Made by a program: the position numbers and the translations under genes. 64,000 bases of DNA from Acetispira formosa (nom. nud.) (GTDB lineage Bacteria > Desulfobacterota > Desulfarculia > Adiutricales > Adiutricaceae), in contig CP026657.1 in assembly GCA_023525915.1 (NCBI GenBank), forward strand, positions 2,442,001 to 2,506,000. The letters run 5' to 3'. Positions 17,158 through 26,244 of this stretch are shown piece by piece (the first letter of the stretch is position 1; each line of letters opens with the position of its first letter). Under the pieces are notes generated by a model, which was given only the letters and a program-made list of their open reading frames with translations, was not told where the DNA came from and did no database searches.

Positions 17158-18882
17158 ATGAAAAAAGCTTTAGCTATGGCTTTGGGCGCCGCTTTGGTGG
17201 CGGGTTCCGCCGTTCCGGCTTCCGCCGCCAGCATGGTCGATTTCAGCGGCTTCTACCGCGCCATCTATTCCGTTAACGGCAACCTGGGCTTCACCGGCGA
17301 CGACAACCTGAACGACAACTTCTTTGAAAACCGTCTTCAGATCAACGTCCGCTTCCAGGCCACCGACGAAGTGAGCGTTCACTGGCGTGTACGCACCCCG
17401 TCAGGTCAGCGCTGGGGTGACCGCGACACCAACAGAACCCTTGACAACCGCTATTATTATGGCCAGGTTGTTCAGGATTGGGGTACCATCCGCGTTGGTC
17501 GCCTGAACGGCGGTCAGGATGAATTCGGTCTGTCCACCCTGGGTTATGCGCCCGCCCTGGATGCCGAAATGACCTACATCGCTCCTTTCGAAGGCAGCGC
17601 CGAGTATGATTCCATCCAGTACACCAACACCTGGGAGAACGGCTTCGGCTTGAAGACCAGCTACTCCAAAGTAAACACCGATTGGCGTCCGCAAGCTGAA
17701 ATTGATCATCGTTCCGGCGACCATGATTATGATCGCTTCCAGATCGAAGGTTTCTATCTCTGGGATGGCGGCGGCGCCTCTTTGAACGTTATGTATGAAA
17801 GAGATGCCACGGCCGATCCATTGCCCAACGCGATGGATGACGATGGTTTTGGCGTGGAAGACACCTACAGCGCATGGTTCATCAACCCGGCCATTATGCA
17901 TAGCTGGGGCGCTTTCAGCGTTCACTTCGAAGGTAAAGTGGGCTGGGGCGAAACCAAATTCACCAGAGATGCCGATAGAAGAAAACGTGATGCCGATGCC
18001 GAAGGTCAGGGCTTCTACCTTGATTTCGACTACAACTATGGCCCGGGCCGCGTGAATCTGGCCGGTTGGTGGGTTTCCGGTACTGACCTTGGCGACAGGG
18101 ACAACAAAGGTATCGTTGACATCGTCGACGGCAACTTCTATCCTCTCGTGGCTGCTTATGGCGCGGTTAACGCTTATGGCGGCGGCCCCGTCAAAGACGG
18201 CAGACGCCACACTTATGGCGCGGTCGGCGTTGCCAACAGCAACACTTTCGTGAACTATGAGGTCTTGAGCTCCAATGTGGTAGACGCTCGTTTTGGCGTC
18301 GGCGGCATGCAGCAGGACTTGGCCGGTATTCTGGATGGTCGTGACTACGCTGATATTATCGGTACTCCTGACCAGGCCATATATGATGCTGCTCTTGCTC
18401 GTGACACTGTCTGGGATTCGTTCTTCAACGGCGTGACCGGGATTGATGTTACCCGCACCAGCCGGGTGGCTTTCGACAATGGCAACGCGAACCATTGGGC
18501 CCTTATGCTCAGCGGCCAGCATGGTTTCACCGATGAAATCACTTTCAACTGGGCTCTGGCCTATTTGTCTCTGACCAATCCGAACTTCCGGACGGTTAAG
18601 GGCGGCAGTTTCAATCCTGGCACTGGCGCCTGGGGTGAACGCAGCTACTACACCCAGGATAAGGAACTCGGTTTCGAAATCGATCTGGGCGTGAACATTC
18701 AGTTGCTTGACAACCTGGCTTTCACCTCCACCTTCGGTTATCTGTTCGCCGGCGATGCCTACAAACAGATCAAGGGCTATAACGTCAACCAGGCCGCCAA
18801 CGGCGACTACAATGTCAACGCCAAGTTCGAAGACAGCGACGACGTTTACACCTGGGTCAACACCCTGTCCTTCTCCTTCTAA
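17158..18882 (+). CDS. Outer-membrane porin, first of a tandem pair
   Basis: 574 residues. Signal peptide MKKALAMALGAALVAGS with cleavage after ASA (about residue 23). The mature part alternates beta strands and Asp/Asn/Gly-rich loops, with strand motifs such as RLQINVRFQATDEVSVHWRV and YYGQVVQDWGTIRVGRLNGG, and ends in aromatic SFSF, the usual outer-membrane insertion signature. It is a trimeric-type general porin in appearance; the channel substrate is unknown. GAGGAG lies 9 nt before the ATG. It is closely related to the following gene over its whole length. Confidence 0.85.
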   Translation: MKKALAMALGAALVAGSAVPASAASMVDFSGFYRAIYSVNGNLGFTGDDNLNDNFFENRLQINVRFQATDEVSVHWRVRTPSGQRWGDRDTNRTLDNRYYYGQVVQDWGTIRVGRLNGGQDEFGLSTLGYAPALDAEMTYIAPFEGSAEYDSIQYTNTWENGFGLKTSYSKVNTDWRPQAEIDHRSGDHDYDRFQIEGFYLWDGGGASLNVMYERDATADPLPNAMDDDGFGVEDTYSAWFINPAIMHSWGAFSVHFEGKVGWGETKFTRDADRRKRDADAEGQGFYLDFDYNYGPGRVNLAGWWVSGTDLGDRDNKGIVDIVDGNFYPLVAAYGAVNAYGGGPVKDGRRHTYGAVGVANSNTFVNYEVLSSNVVDARFGVGGMQQDLAGILDGRDYADIIGTPDQAIYDAALARDTVWDSFFNGVTGIDVTRTSRVAFDNGNANHWALMLSGQHGFTDEITFNWALAYLSLTNPNFRTVKGGSFNPGTGAWGERSYYTQDKELGFEIDLGVNIQLLDNLAFTSTFGYLFAGDAYKQIKGYNVNQAANGDYNVNAKFEDSDDVYTWVNTLSFSF

Positions 18883-18920
18883 TTCAAGCCGCGCTTGAGT
18901 TTCAAGGAAACTTGAACAAA

Positions 18921-18953
18921 AACCCCCGCCGGGTAACCGGTCGGGGGTTTTTT
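18921..18953 (+). terminator. Terminator after the first porin
   Basis: AACCCCCG...CGGGGGTT stem with a short GTAA loop region, followed by TTTTTT. Strong rho-independent form. Confidence 0.85.
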
Positions 18954-18957
18954 ATAT

Positions 18958-18986
18958 TTGAAAAGCCGAAATTTTTGTGATATAGT
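18958..18986 (+). promoter_or_regulatory. Promoter of the second porin
   Basis: TTGAAA at 18958-18963, 17 bp, TATAGT at 18981-18986, right after the first porin's terminator. The pair is therefore transcribed as two separate units. Confidence 0.6.
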
Positions 18987-19047
18987 TCTTTTCGAATTCT
19001 GCAAATGAATCTCAATCTCAATTTCAATTGCTTCAAGGAGAAAAGCT

Positions 19048-20721
19048 ATGAAAAAAGCTTTGGCTATGGCTTTGGGCGCGGTGCTCGTGGCGGGTTCCGC
19101 CGCCCCGGCTTCCGCCGCCAGCAAGGTGGACATTAGTGGGTTTTACATGGCCCAGTACATTGCCAATGGTAATCTGGGCTATACCGGCAATGACAATCTG
19201 AATGACAATTACTTCAGCAGCCGCCTCCGTATTGATGTCAGCTTTCAGGCCACGGATGAAGTTTCAGTGCACTGGCGTCTGGAAAGCCCCAGTGACCAGC
19301 GCTGGGGCGATCGTGACCGCAGAACGGCTGAAAACGTTTACTACTATGGCCAGGTCGTTCAGGATTGGGGCACCATCCGTGTTGGCCGCCTTGACGGCGG
19401 AGCGGATGAATTCGGACTCTCCACTCTGGGCTGGGCCCCAACCCTGGATGACGAGTTCGTCAACTTCGCTCCCTTCGAGGGCAGCTCGGAATACGATTCC
19501 ATTCAGTATACCAATGAATGGGACAACGGATTCGGCCTGAGGGCCAGCTATTCCAAAATCGAAACCGAATGGAGACCCGGTGAGGAACGTGACCATCGTT
19601 CCGGCGACCATGACCATGATCGTTTCCAGGTTGAAGGATACTATCTCTGGGAGGGCGGCGGCGCGTCCCTTAATGTGATGTACAGCCGCAATGCCTTGGC
19701 AGACGGCATAGGCTACGATATTAATGACGACCCCATATATAATGACCACGGAGCGGAAGATAAAACCACCGCCTGGTTCATCAATCCGGCCATCATGCAT
19801 AGCTGGGGGGCGTTCAGTGCCCACTTTGAAGGTATGTTCGCCTGGGGTGAAACTAAATTTCACAACCGCAATGGGCTGGACGCGTTTGGAGATCCATATG
19901 ATAAAGTCAAAGATGCCGATGCCGACGGCGCGGGCTTTTATCTTGACCTGGATTACAACTATGGCCCTGGCCGGGTGAATCTGGCCGGGTGGTGGGTTTC
20001 CGGCAACGACATTGGCGATAAAGACAACAAAGCCATTGTCGATATCGTGGACGGCAACTTCTATCCTCTGGTGGCCGCCTATGGCTATGTCGGTTTTAAC
20101 TCCGCCCCCACCTGGGATGAGAGAACCGGTGAAAATTTTGGCGCCGTCGCCATAGCCAACAACTCCAGCCATTTCTATTCGAACTCTGAGATCATCAGCA
20201 TTGACGCCAACGCCGCTCTCAATGGTTTCAGCATCGGCGATGATTTGGCTGGCGACACCGGTATTGTGGCTGGTTTGACAAATGCCCCCCGCGCTTTTGT
20301 TGACCGCACCAGATTTGACAATAACAGCGCCAACCATTGGGCCATCATGGTTAGCGGCCAGCATGGCTTCACTGATGAAATAACCTTCAACTATGCCCTT
20401 GGTTATCTGTCGTTGAACCATCCGAACTACAGGGTGATGAAAAGTCTGGATGTCAACGGAGCCGGTGCTTATACCGGGGCCAGCTATCATTCGCAGGACA
20501 AAGATCTCGGCTGGGAAATTGATTTAGGCTTCAATATCCAATTGCTGGACAATCTGGCTTTCACCACCACTTTCGGTTATCTGATTACGGGTGACGCATT
20601 CAAGACGCTGAAAGGTTATCATGCGAGCGGCGACGGAGCGGGCAACACCAACTTCAAAGCCAAATGGGAAGATGCCGACAACGTTTATACCTGGGTCAAT
20701 TCACTGACCTTCTCTTTCTAA
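19048..20721 (+). CDS. Outer-membrane porin, second of a tandem pair
   Basis: 557 residues. The signal peptide MKKALAMALGAVLVAGS is nearly identical to that of the preceding porin, with the same ASA cleavage site. The beta-strand blocks (RLRIDVSFQATDEVSVHWRL, YYGQVVQDWGTIRVGRLDGG) and the C-terminal SLTFSF are conserved, while the long loops differ (for example after ALADGIGYDINDDP). This is a tandem duplication with loop divergence, as expected for surface-exposed loops under selection. An AAGGAG SD precedes the ATG. It has its own promoter and terminator. Confidence 0.85.
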   Translation: MKKALAMALGAVLVAGSAAPASAASKVDISGFYMAQYIANGNLGYTGNDNLNDNYFSSRLRIDVSFQATDEVSVHWRLESPSDQRWGDRDRRTAENVYYYGQVVQDWGTIRVGRLDGGADEFGLSTLGWAPTLDDEFVNFAPFEGSSEYDSIQYTNEWDNGFGLRASYSKIETEWRPGEERDHRSGDHDHDRFQVEGYYLWEGGGASLNVMYSRNALADGIGYDINDDPIYNDHGAEDKTTAWFINPAIMHSWGAFSAHFEGMFAWGETKFHNRNGLDAFGDPYDKVKDADADGAGFYLDLDYNYGPGRVNLAGWWVSGNDIGDKDNKAIVDIVDGNFYPLVAAYGYVGFNSAPTWDERTGENFGAVAIANNSSHFYSNSEIISIDANAALNGFSIGDDLAGDTGIVAGLTNAPRAFVDRTRFDNNSANHWAIMVSGQHGFTDEITFNYALGYLSLNHPNYRVMKSLDVNGAGAYTGASYHSQDKDLGWEIDLGFNIQLLDNLAFTTTFGYLITGDAFKTLKGYHASGDGAGNTNFKAKWEDADNVYTWVNSLTFSF

Positions 20722-20756
20722 TTAATTACCCCAGTTTCAGGGATTTCCCCAAAAAA

Positions 20757-20788
20757 AACCCCGCCGGGCCAACCGGCGGGGTTCTTTG
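20757..20788 (+). terminator. Terminator after the second porin
   Basis: AACCCCGCCGG and CCGGCGGGGTT pair around GCCAA, followed by CTTTGCTTTG. It is preceded by a run of A. Confidence 0.75.
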
Positions 20789-20802
20789 CTTTGTGTATAG
20801 AC

Positions 20803-20830
20803 AAAAAAAGCCCGGCAAGAACCGGGCTTT
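20803..20830 (-). terminator. Terminator of the FmdB-like gene
   Basis: AAAGCCCGG and CCGGGCTTT pair around a short loop. On the minus strand the stem runs into TTTTTTTG. It lies 24 bp past the FmdB-like stop codon. Confidence 0.8.
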
Positions 20831-20853
20831 ACAATAATATATAAGCAATGAGG

Positions 20854-21156
20854 TTATTCAGTTTTACTTGCGGGTGCGGCGGAAGGACATGTTTTGCAGG
20901 CTCCGCTGTCACTGGAGGAGGCGCAAGTTGATTCCTTGGCCGGAGCTTTTTTCGCATCTTTGTCAGGTGAGCTGGTTTTTCCGGCGTAATCGGTGACATA
21001 CCAGCCGCTGCCTTTTAGCTGAAAGCTGTTCATGCTCATCAGCTTATGCATGGGGCCGCCGCAACAGGGGCAATCGCTCAAGGGATTGTCGGAAAATTTT
21101 TGCAGCACCTCAGTGGTTTCGCCACATTTATCACACTGATATTCATAAATCGGCAT
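20854..21156 (-). CDS. FmdB-family putative regulatory zinc-ribbon protein
   Basis: 100 residues starting MPIYEYQCDKCG, the hallmark of this family, with the second knuckle CPCCGG forming a zinc ribbon, then QLKGSGWYVTDY. The C-terminal tail is Ser/Ala/Lys-rich and carries three more Cys. The start at 21156 is chosen over longer possibilities because AAGGAGAG lies upstream and the family begins here. FmdB was named for a proposed regulator near amidase genes; its molecular role is not settled. Confidence 0.9.
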   Translation of the reverse strand: MPIYEYQCDKCGETTEVLQKFSDNPLSDCPCCGGPMHKLMSMNSFQLKGSGWYVTDYAGKTSSPDKDAKKAPAKESTCASSSDSGACKTCPSAAPASKTE

Positions 21157-21204
21157 AACTTCTCTCCTTAAACCTTGGGGACATCCCCGATCTCTCAATA
21201 TCTT

Positions 21205-21232
21205 AATGTAGGCATTTCCACGCAATTGTCAA
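21205..21232 (-). promoter_or_regulatory. Candidate promoter of the FmdB-like gene
   Basis: Minus strand: TTGACA (21232-21227), 16 bp, TACATT (21210-21205), about 50 bp before the start codon. Confidence 0.55.
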
Positions 21233-21328
21233 GACCAATTTACATATAAATGCTATCCGCTTTCCAAACGAAATATGAAAAGGAATGAAGGGATGAGGGG
21301 ATGAGGGTCTGCGGCCGGCAGATCTGGA

Positions 21329-22104
21329 AAAGACTTGGCCCGATCGGCCAACCAAAGGGCTCCGCCCTCTGGACTCCGGCTGGGGGAGGGCCCACGCGGG
21401 CCCTACCCCAGACCCCACCCGCGCCAAGGGGCAAGCCCCTTGGAACCCCAAGAGGTCAGTGTCGGCTTCAACTTTCCCCTTCCCGCATCGCCGCAACTCG
21501 CTTCGAGTACGAAGCTCAGACAAGCGGCGACGCTTCATACCGCTTCCCCTTTAACCGCTGTCAGCCGCTTCACATTGGGTTGTTATATTTTGCTATAGGC
21601 AGCTTCATTGAATGATTGCTGCTTCACGTATGTTCGGCTGATTACTTTTTCCCCTCCAATAGCTTTTCCAGCGCTGTAACGGTGAGACTTGGCCGTCTTT
21701 TTTTTAATGAGCAACTCATTGAAAAGCGATAGGTGGCGGAGAGACGCACTACCAGCACTGGAAAGGGCCTTTAAGGGGAAGCTGATTTAAGCCGAACATA
21801 CGTGAACTACCACTCAGCCCATGAAGCTGCCTATCGCGGAATGTTACAGCACAACGTAAAACTGCCTATAGCACCTGAAGCCGAGGCAGTATGAAGCGTC
21901 GCCGCTTGTCTGAGCTTCGTACTCGAAGCGAGTTGCGGCGATGCGGGAAGGGGAAAGTTGAAGCCGACCCTGACTGACCTCTTGGGGGTCCAGGGGGCTC
22001 CGCCCCCCTGGCGCGGGTGGGGTCTGGGGTAGGGCCCGCGTGGGCCCTCCCCCAGCCGGAGTCCAGAGGGCGGAGCCCTTTGGTTGGCCTTTCAGGCCAA
22101 GTCC
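21329..22104. repeat. Large imperfect palindrome of about 780 bp
   Basis: The outer arm 21329-21541 recurs as a near-identical reverse complement at 21889-22104. Matching blocks include GGCTCCGCCCTCTGGACTCC, CCCGCATCGCCGCAACTCGC and GTCGCCGCTTGTCTGAGC. Inner segments also pair: CTATAGGCAGCTTCATTGAA and TCACGTATGTTCGGCT (21594-21640) against 21800-21845. The centre lies near 21700. No convincing coding frame is present; reading frames through it are mirror images of each other. It occupies the divergent region between the FmdB-like and symporter genes, upstream of both promoters. Confidence 0.85.
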
Positions 22105-22171
22105 TTTAATCACGCGGCCATCGGCCGCCCTCCAAACCACTCCATACAACACGGATCACTCACTATTGTTG

Positions 22172-22200
22172 TTGTCGTGGTTGCGTGGTTGTGGCATAAT
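22172..22200 (+). promoter_or_regulatory. Candidate promoter of the symporter gene
   Basis: TTGTCG at 22172-22177, 17 bp, CATAAT at 22195-22200, 50 bp before the start codon and just outside the large palindrome. Confidence 0.5.
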
Positions 22201-22249
22201 TACCCGATACACACGCACCGCTATGTTCCGGCGGCAACAGGAGAATTTT

Positions 22250-23815
22250 ATGGAAACAGTAAAAGCGGCCCGGGAGAGCCTGGCCACTCGGTTGGGTTTT
22301 TTATTCATTTCCGCCGGTTGTGCGATAGGTCTCGGCAACGTCTGGCGATTCCCCTACATCACTGGTAAATATGGCGGGGCCGCCTTTGTTGTGGTTTATC
22401 TGCTCTTTCTGGTCCTCATGGCCATGCCCGTCATGATCATGGAGTTCTCGGTGGGCCGCGCCGCCCAGACCAATATCGCCGGCGCTTTCCGTAAGCTTGA
22501 ACCAGCCGGAACCAAATGGCACATCTACGGCTATCTGGGCATTTTAGGCAATTATGTCCTAATGATGTTCTACACCACCGTCTCCGGCTGGATGCTGGCC
22601 TATTTTTACTACACAGTCAGCGGGCAGCTGAGCGGCCTGTCGCCCGATCAGGTGGGCGCATTCTTCGGAGCCACCCTGGAGAGCCCATCCACCCAGCTGT
22701 TTTGGATGGCTCTGGTCATAGTCATAGGTTTCAGCGTGTGCGCCTGCGGTTTGCGCAATGGTGTGGAAAAAATCACCAAAATTATGATGACCGGCCTCTT
22801 CATAACCGTGATCCTCCTGGCAATCCGGGCCGTAACCCTTGATGGCGCTGGCGCTGGCCTTGAATTCTATCTTAAGCCGGATTTTGGCAAGCTTACCGAA
22901 CACGGCCTTTGGACCACTATTTACGCCGCCATGGGTCAGGCCTTTTTTACCCTCAGCGTCGGTATCGGCAGCATGTTGATTTTTGGCAGCTATCTTGGCA
23001 AGGAACGCTCCCTGACCGGTGAATCTGTCAACATACTGATGCTTGATCTCTTTGCCGCTTTCATGGCCGGCATGATCATTTTCCCTTCCTGCTTCGCTTT
23101 TGGCGTAGAACCCGGCGCTGGTCCCGGCCTGGTGCTGGTCACTCTGCCCAACATTTTCAACGCCATGAGCGGCGGCATTGTCTGGGGCGGGCTTTTCTTC
23201 GTTTTCATGAGTTTTGCCGCGCTCTCCACTGTTATTGCGGTTTTTGAGAATATCGTGGCTTTCGGTATCGACAACTGGAGAGTGTCGCGGAAAACTTCAG
23301 TTCTGATCAACTTCATATTAATGCTTGTTCTGGCCACTCCCTGCGCCCTTGGTTTCAACGTGCTGGCCGGCTTCGAGCCAATGGGGCCAGGTTCGGTGGT
23401 GTTGGATCTGGAAGACTTCATCGTCAGCAACAACCTCCTGCCCCTTGGCTCGCTGATTTTTGTCCTTTTTTGCAGCACCCGCTATGGCTGGGGCTGGGAC
23501 AATTTCATCAAAGAGGCTGACACCGGCGTCGGCATGAAGTTTCCCCGCTTGCTGAAACCTTACTTCCAGTATGTGTTGCCTTTGATTATTCTGGTGATTT
23601 TTGTGCAGGGCTATTATGAACTGTATCAGAAACTGAATCCCGCCCCGGCGGAGGTAACGGTTATCGAAGAAGTGGTGACTGAGGAAGTGATTCCAGGCGT
23701 TGTGGAGGCTGCTCCCGCTGGTGAGGCCGCCCCGGCCGCTGAAAACGCCGCCGCCGGAAATGAAGCCGTTAGTGGAGAGGTGGCTGAAGAATCCCAGGAT
23801 CTCATTATTGAATAG
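22250..23815 (+). CDS. Sodium:neurotransmitter symporter (NSS/SNF) family transporter
   Basis: 521 residues with about twelve membrane helices. The helix 1 signature is GLGNVWRFPYITGKYGGAAF (about 27-46), supplying sodium and substrate contacts in LeuT-like proteins. SVGIGSMLIFGSYLGKE follows in the helix 6 region. Bacterial members import amino acids with Na+. A C-terminal tail (about 465-521) is rich in Ala, Glu and Val and is predicted cytoplasmic. ATG 22250 is chosen because AGGAG lies 6 nt upstream and homologues begin here; an in-frame extension into the palindrome is not credible. A strong terminator follows. Confidence 0.92.
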   Translation: METVKAARESLATRLGFLFISAGCAIGLGNVWRFPYITGKYGGAAFVVVYLLFLVLMAMPVMIMEFSVGRAAQTNIAGAFRKLEPAGTKWHIYGYLGILGNYVLMMFYTTVSGWMLAYFYYTVSGQLSGLSPDQVGAFFGATLESPSTQLFWMALVIVIGFSVCACGLRNGVEKITKIMMTGLFITVILLAIRAVTLDGAGAGLEFYLKPDFGKLTEHGLWTTIYAAMGQAFFTLSVGIGSMLIFGSYLGKERSLTGESVNILMLDLFAAFMAGMIIFPSCFAFGVEPGAGPGLVLVTLPNIFNAMSGGIVWGGLFFVFMSFAALSTVIAVFENIVAFGIDNWRVSRKTSVLINFILMLVLATPCALGFNVLAGFEPMGPGSVVLDLEDFIVSNNLLPLGSLIFVLFCSTRYGWGWDNFIKEADTGVGMKFPRLLKPYFQYVLPLIILVIFVQGYYELYQKLNPAPAEVTVIEEVVTEEVIPGVVEAAPAGEAAPAAENAAAGNEAVSGEVAEESQDLIIE

Positions 23816-23880
23816 TTGATTGCGGTTCCGCGGCTGCCTCCGCAGTGGCTGAATCAACAGGCCTCCCCGGAGGATGCGTG

Positions 23881-23911
23881 AAAAAGCCCTGGATTTTCCA
23901 GGGCTTTTTTG
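23881..23911 (+). terminator. Terminator after the symporter gene
   Basis: AAAAAGCCCTGG and CCAGGGCTTTTTT pair around ATTTT, with a T-run in the plus direction and an A-run in front, so it may also serve the convergent isochorismatase-like gene. Confidence 0.85.
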
Positions 23912-23933
23912 TGGCCGCTTCTTGGTTACATGC

Positions 23934-24653
23934 TTATTTTTTATCCTTCTGATTGCTGACCGTAAAATTCTGGCTGGTAATCAGGTTGGAATAGGCGGGC
24001 ATATAGGTAGCCAGGATGTTGGCCAGACCTTCCATGTCATTGCGCCAGTCGCGATGCAGTTCGCAGGCCACGCTGAACCAGTTGACCAATTGAACGCCGC
24101 CCGCCGCCATTCGGGCCCAGGAGCTGTCCCTGACGGCCGTATTGAAGGTGCCGCTGGCGTCCACCACCACGAAAACATCAAAACCGGCTTCAACCGCGGA
24201 AAGCGCCACATGGGCCACGCAGACATCGGTGACTATGCCGGCGATGATCACCTGGCTGCGGCCGGTTTTCTTCACCGCTTCGACGAAATCTTCATTATCC
24301 CAGGCATTAATCTGGCCGGGACGATGAATGACCGGAGCGTTGGGGAACATGGCCCGGATCTCCGGCAGCAGGGGACCGTTGGGGCCTTCTTCCAGGCTGG
24401 TGCTGAGAATGGTGGGCAGGTTAAAGAATTTGCCGAGAGCGGCCAGGGCCAGAACGTTGTTTTTGAATTCCGCCGGTTCAAAATCCTGAACGAGAGAAAA
24501 AAGCCCGGTTTGATGATCAACCATCAGGAGCGCGGCCTTGTCCTTATCCATGCGGACATAGGGTTTGCCGGACGCCTGAGCCAGGGCGGCTCCGGCGCTG
24601 AGAATGAAAACCGCGCAAAACAGGGCAGTAAAGGTCAGTGAAAATCTTTTCAT
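23934..24653 (-). CDS. Exported isochorismatase-family (cysteine) hydrolase
   Basis: 239 residues. The N-terminus MKRFSLTFTALFCAVF with a likely ALA cleavage site is a signal peptide, so the product should be periplasmic or lipid-free secreted. The mature domain has the family triad positions: Asp in LLMVDHQTGLF, and the nucleophile Cys in GIVTDVCVAHVALSAVEAG. The closest pattern is the YcaC/nicotinamidase-like branch acting on amides or esters; the substrate is unknown. The start at 24653 is supported by AGGGAG upstream. Export is unusual for this normally cytoplasmic family. Confidence 0.82.
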   Translation of the reverse strand: MKRFSLTFTALFCAVFILSAGAALAQASGKPYVRMDKDKAALLMVDHQTGLFSLVQDFEPAEFKNNVLALAALGKFFNLPTILSTSLEEGPNGPLLPEIRAMFPNAPVIHRPGQINAWDNEDFVEAVKKTGRSQVIIAGIVTDVCVAHVALSAVEAGFDVFVVVDASGTFNTAVRDSSWARMAAGGVQLVNWFSVACELHRDWRNDMEGLANILATYMPAYSNLITSQNFTVSNQKDKK

Positions 24654-24802
24654 CAAATAGTCTCCCTTCATAACAAATAGTTGGTTTTGATAAGAAACAT
24701 TGAGATACATCAATTAAACACCCTGACCGGCATAAAGATACTTGTACCAGCTTGCGGCAAATAAGTCAACGCCAGCAACTGCAATAAACAAGTTTTTAAT
24801 AT

Positions 24803-24834
24803 AATAGCCGCGACACAATGTTGCCGCGGCTATT
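24803..24834. terminator. Hairpin between the isochorismatase-like and glycosyltransferase genes
   Basis: AATAGCCGCG pairs perfectly with CGCGGCTATT. It lies 46 bp past the stop of the minus-strand glycosyltransferase gene; AT-rich sequence flanks both sides. Confidence 0.55.
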
Positions 24835-24879
24835 TATTAAAGTTAGATTGTTGTGAGTGCCCAAGGGGAAGAGGTATTG

Positions 24880-26004
24880 TCAACCAGCCAGAATAGTCTC
24901 CAATATCGACCGCGCGGCAAAAGGCTTGCCTATGGCCGCCGCATTGCGGCCAAGCCCTTCCAGCGTCTGGCCGTCATTTATGAGTTTCAGGGTTTTGTAA
25001 ACCAGCGCGCTTAAACTGGAAGCTTTCCAGGCGGCGCAGTGTTCCAGAAGGTAATCGCAATTAGCCTCCTCCTGGCCGGGAATGGGCGACACCACGATCA
25101 TGGGTTTGCCCATGGCCAGGCACTCGCAGGTGGTCAGGCCGCCCGGTTTGGTGACGACCAGATCTGAAGCCGCCAGAAGCTTGGGCATATCGGTGGTGAA
25201 GCCCAGCGGCGCCAGGCGGCTCGGCCTTTCGGCGGCCATTTCCTTCAATTCGGCCAAAAGTTTCTGGTTGCGGCCAGCCAGCACGGCCAATTGATAATCC
25301 GCCTCTACCGACGATAATTCATCGGCCACATCTTTAATCAGCCCCAGCCCCTCACCGCCGGCCATCAGGAGCACCGTCGTCCGCGCGGGATCAAGGCCGA
25401 AAGCGGCCGCGCCCTCTTCCCGGCTGATGGAATCGCTGAATTCAGGCATTATGGGAATGCCGCTCAATTCGATGCGCTCCTCCTCCAGGCCCCGGCGACG
25501 CATGATGAAAGCATTTTCCTCCGTGGCTGTGAAATAGCCGGTCTGTCCCGGTTCCAGCCAGAAGCGGTGGGCCAGAAAATCAGTCACCACTATCCAGTGG
25601 TCAATGTTTTCAATACGGCCCTTGCGACGCCAGCGGCCCAGCACCTGGCCGGGCAGAAAATGGGTGCTGAGAACAATATCCGGCTGGTATTCCTTCATGA
25701 CCCGCAAGAGCGGTTCGGAGACGTGTGATTCCAGCTTGCGCCGCAGGCCGTTGAGGACCCCTTCAGCCTTGTCCCTGTCAGTCCGGTTGTAAAGGAACCC
25801 CCACAAGGCCGGATAGCGGTTCACAAATTTCATGTAAGAACCTTTGTAAGCCGTTCTGAACCAGGGCCTGGTCAGATCCATCAGATCGATGTGGCGGGCT
25901 TCAGCCTCTCCGCCAAACCAGCGTTCCGTACCGGTCCGCAGGGCTTCAGCGGCCCGCACATGGCCCTGCCCGGCGGAAACGCTTAGGATGAGGATTTTTT
26001 TCAT
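24880..26004 (-). CDS. MGDG synthase/MurG-like (GT28) glycosyltransferase
   Basis: 374 residues. The N-terminus KKILILSVSAGQGHVRAAEAL is the sugar-lipid acceptor loop of monogalactosyldiacylglycerol synthases and UgtP. The middle has HWIVVTDFLAHRFW, and the C-terminal nucleotide-sugar half has LMAGGEGLG, VTKPGGLTTCECLAMGKPMI and PGQEEANCDYL. The product is expected at the inner membrane face, transferring a sugar from a UDP donor to diacylglycerol or a related lipid; the acceptor here is inferred. ATG 26004 is chosen since AAGGTGA is 5 nt upstream. It is the last host gene before the prophage. Confidence 0.85.
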   Translation of the reverse strand: MKKILILSVSAGQGHVRAAEALRTGTERWFGGEAEARHIDLMDLTRPWFRTAYKGSYMKFVNRYPALWGFLYNRTDRDKAEGVLNGLRRKLESHVSEPLLRVMKEYQPDIVLSTHFLPGQVLGRWRRKGRIENIDHWIVVTDFLAHRFWLEPGQTGYFTATEENAFIMRRRGLEEERIELSGIPIMPEFSDSISREEGAAAFGLDPARTTVLLMAGGEGLGLIKDVADELSSVEADYQLAVLAGRNQKLLAELKEMAAERPSRLAPLGFTTDMPKLLAASDLVVTKPGGLTTCECLAMGKPMIVVSPIPGQEEANCDYLLEHCAAWKASSLSALVYKTLKLINDGQTLEGLGRNAAAIGKPFAARSILETILAG

Positions 26005-26184
26005 GGAAGTCACCTTAATCTTATTTTTTCACCGGCGCACGACCATTGTAGCGGCGCGAAATGCTTGGGGGTGTCGTTGCTGGGAAATGGGGGAGGCAGT
26101 AGGGGCGTAGAGGCCGGGTGGCATTGAAGTTGCTTAGAGGCATCCGAAACCAATTAAGTTAACAATTGTGAAAGAATTTATAAA

Positions 26185-26222
26185 CAGAGGTTAAGCGGTA
26201 AATATTGACCGTTTAACCTCTG
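26185..26222 (-). terminator. Hairpin terminator at the prophage right end
   Basis: CAGAGGTTAAGCGGT and ACCGTTTAACCTCTG pair almost perfectly around a short AT loop, just beyond the methyltransferase stop. Minus-strand sequence after it is T-rich. Confidence 0.7.
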
Positions 26223-26244
26223 CTTGATTTTGTAGCCTGCAGGT

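Noticed and set aside
17401..20490. Long antisense open frames across both porins
   Set aside because: They follow repeated strand patterns of the porins and carry no ribosome-binding site or family pattern.
21301..22152. Small open frames in both arms of the large palindrome
   Set aside because: They are mirror copies of the same GC-rich non-coding sequence and lack start signals.
22040..22249. N-terminal extension of the symporter gene
   Set aside because: The frame stays open into the palindrome, but homologues and the AGGAG site place the start at 22250.
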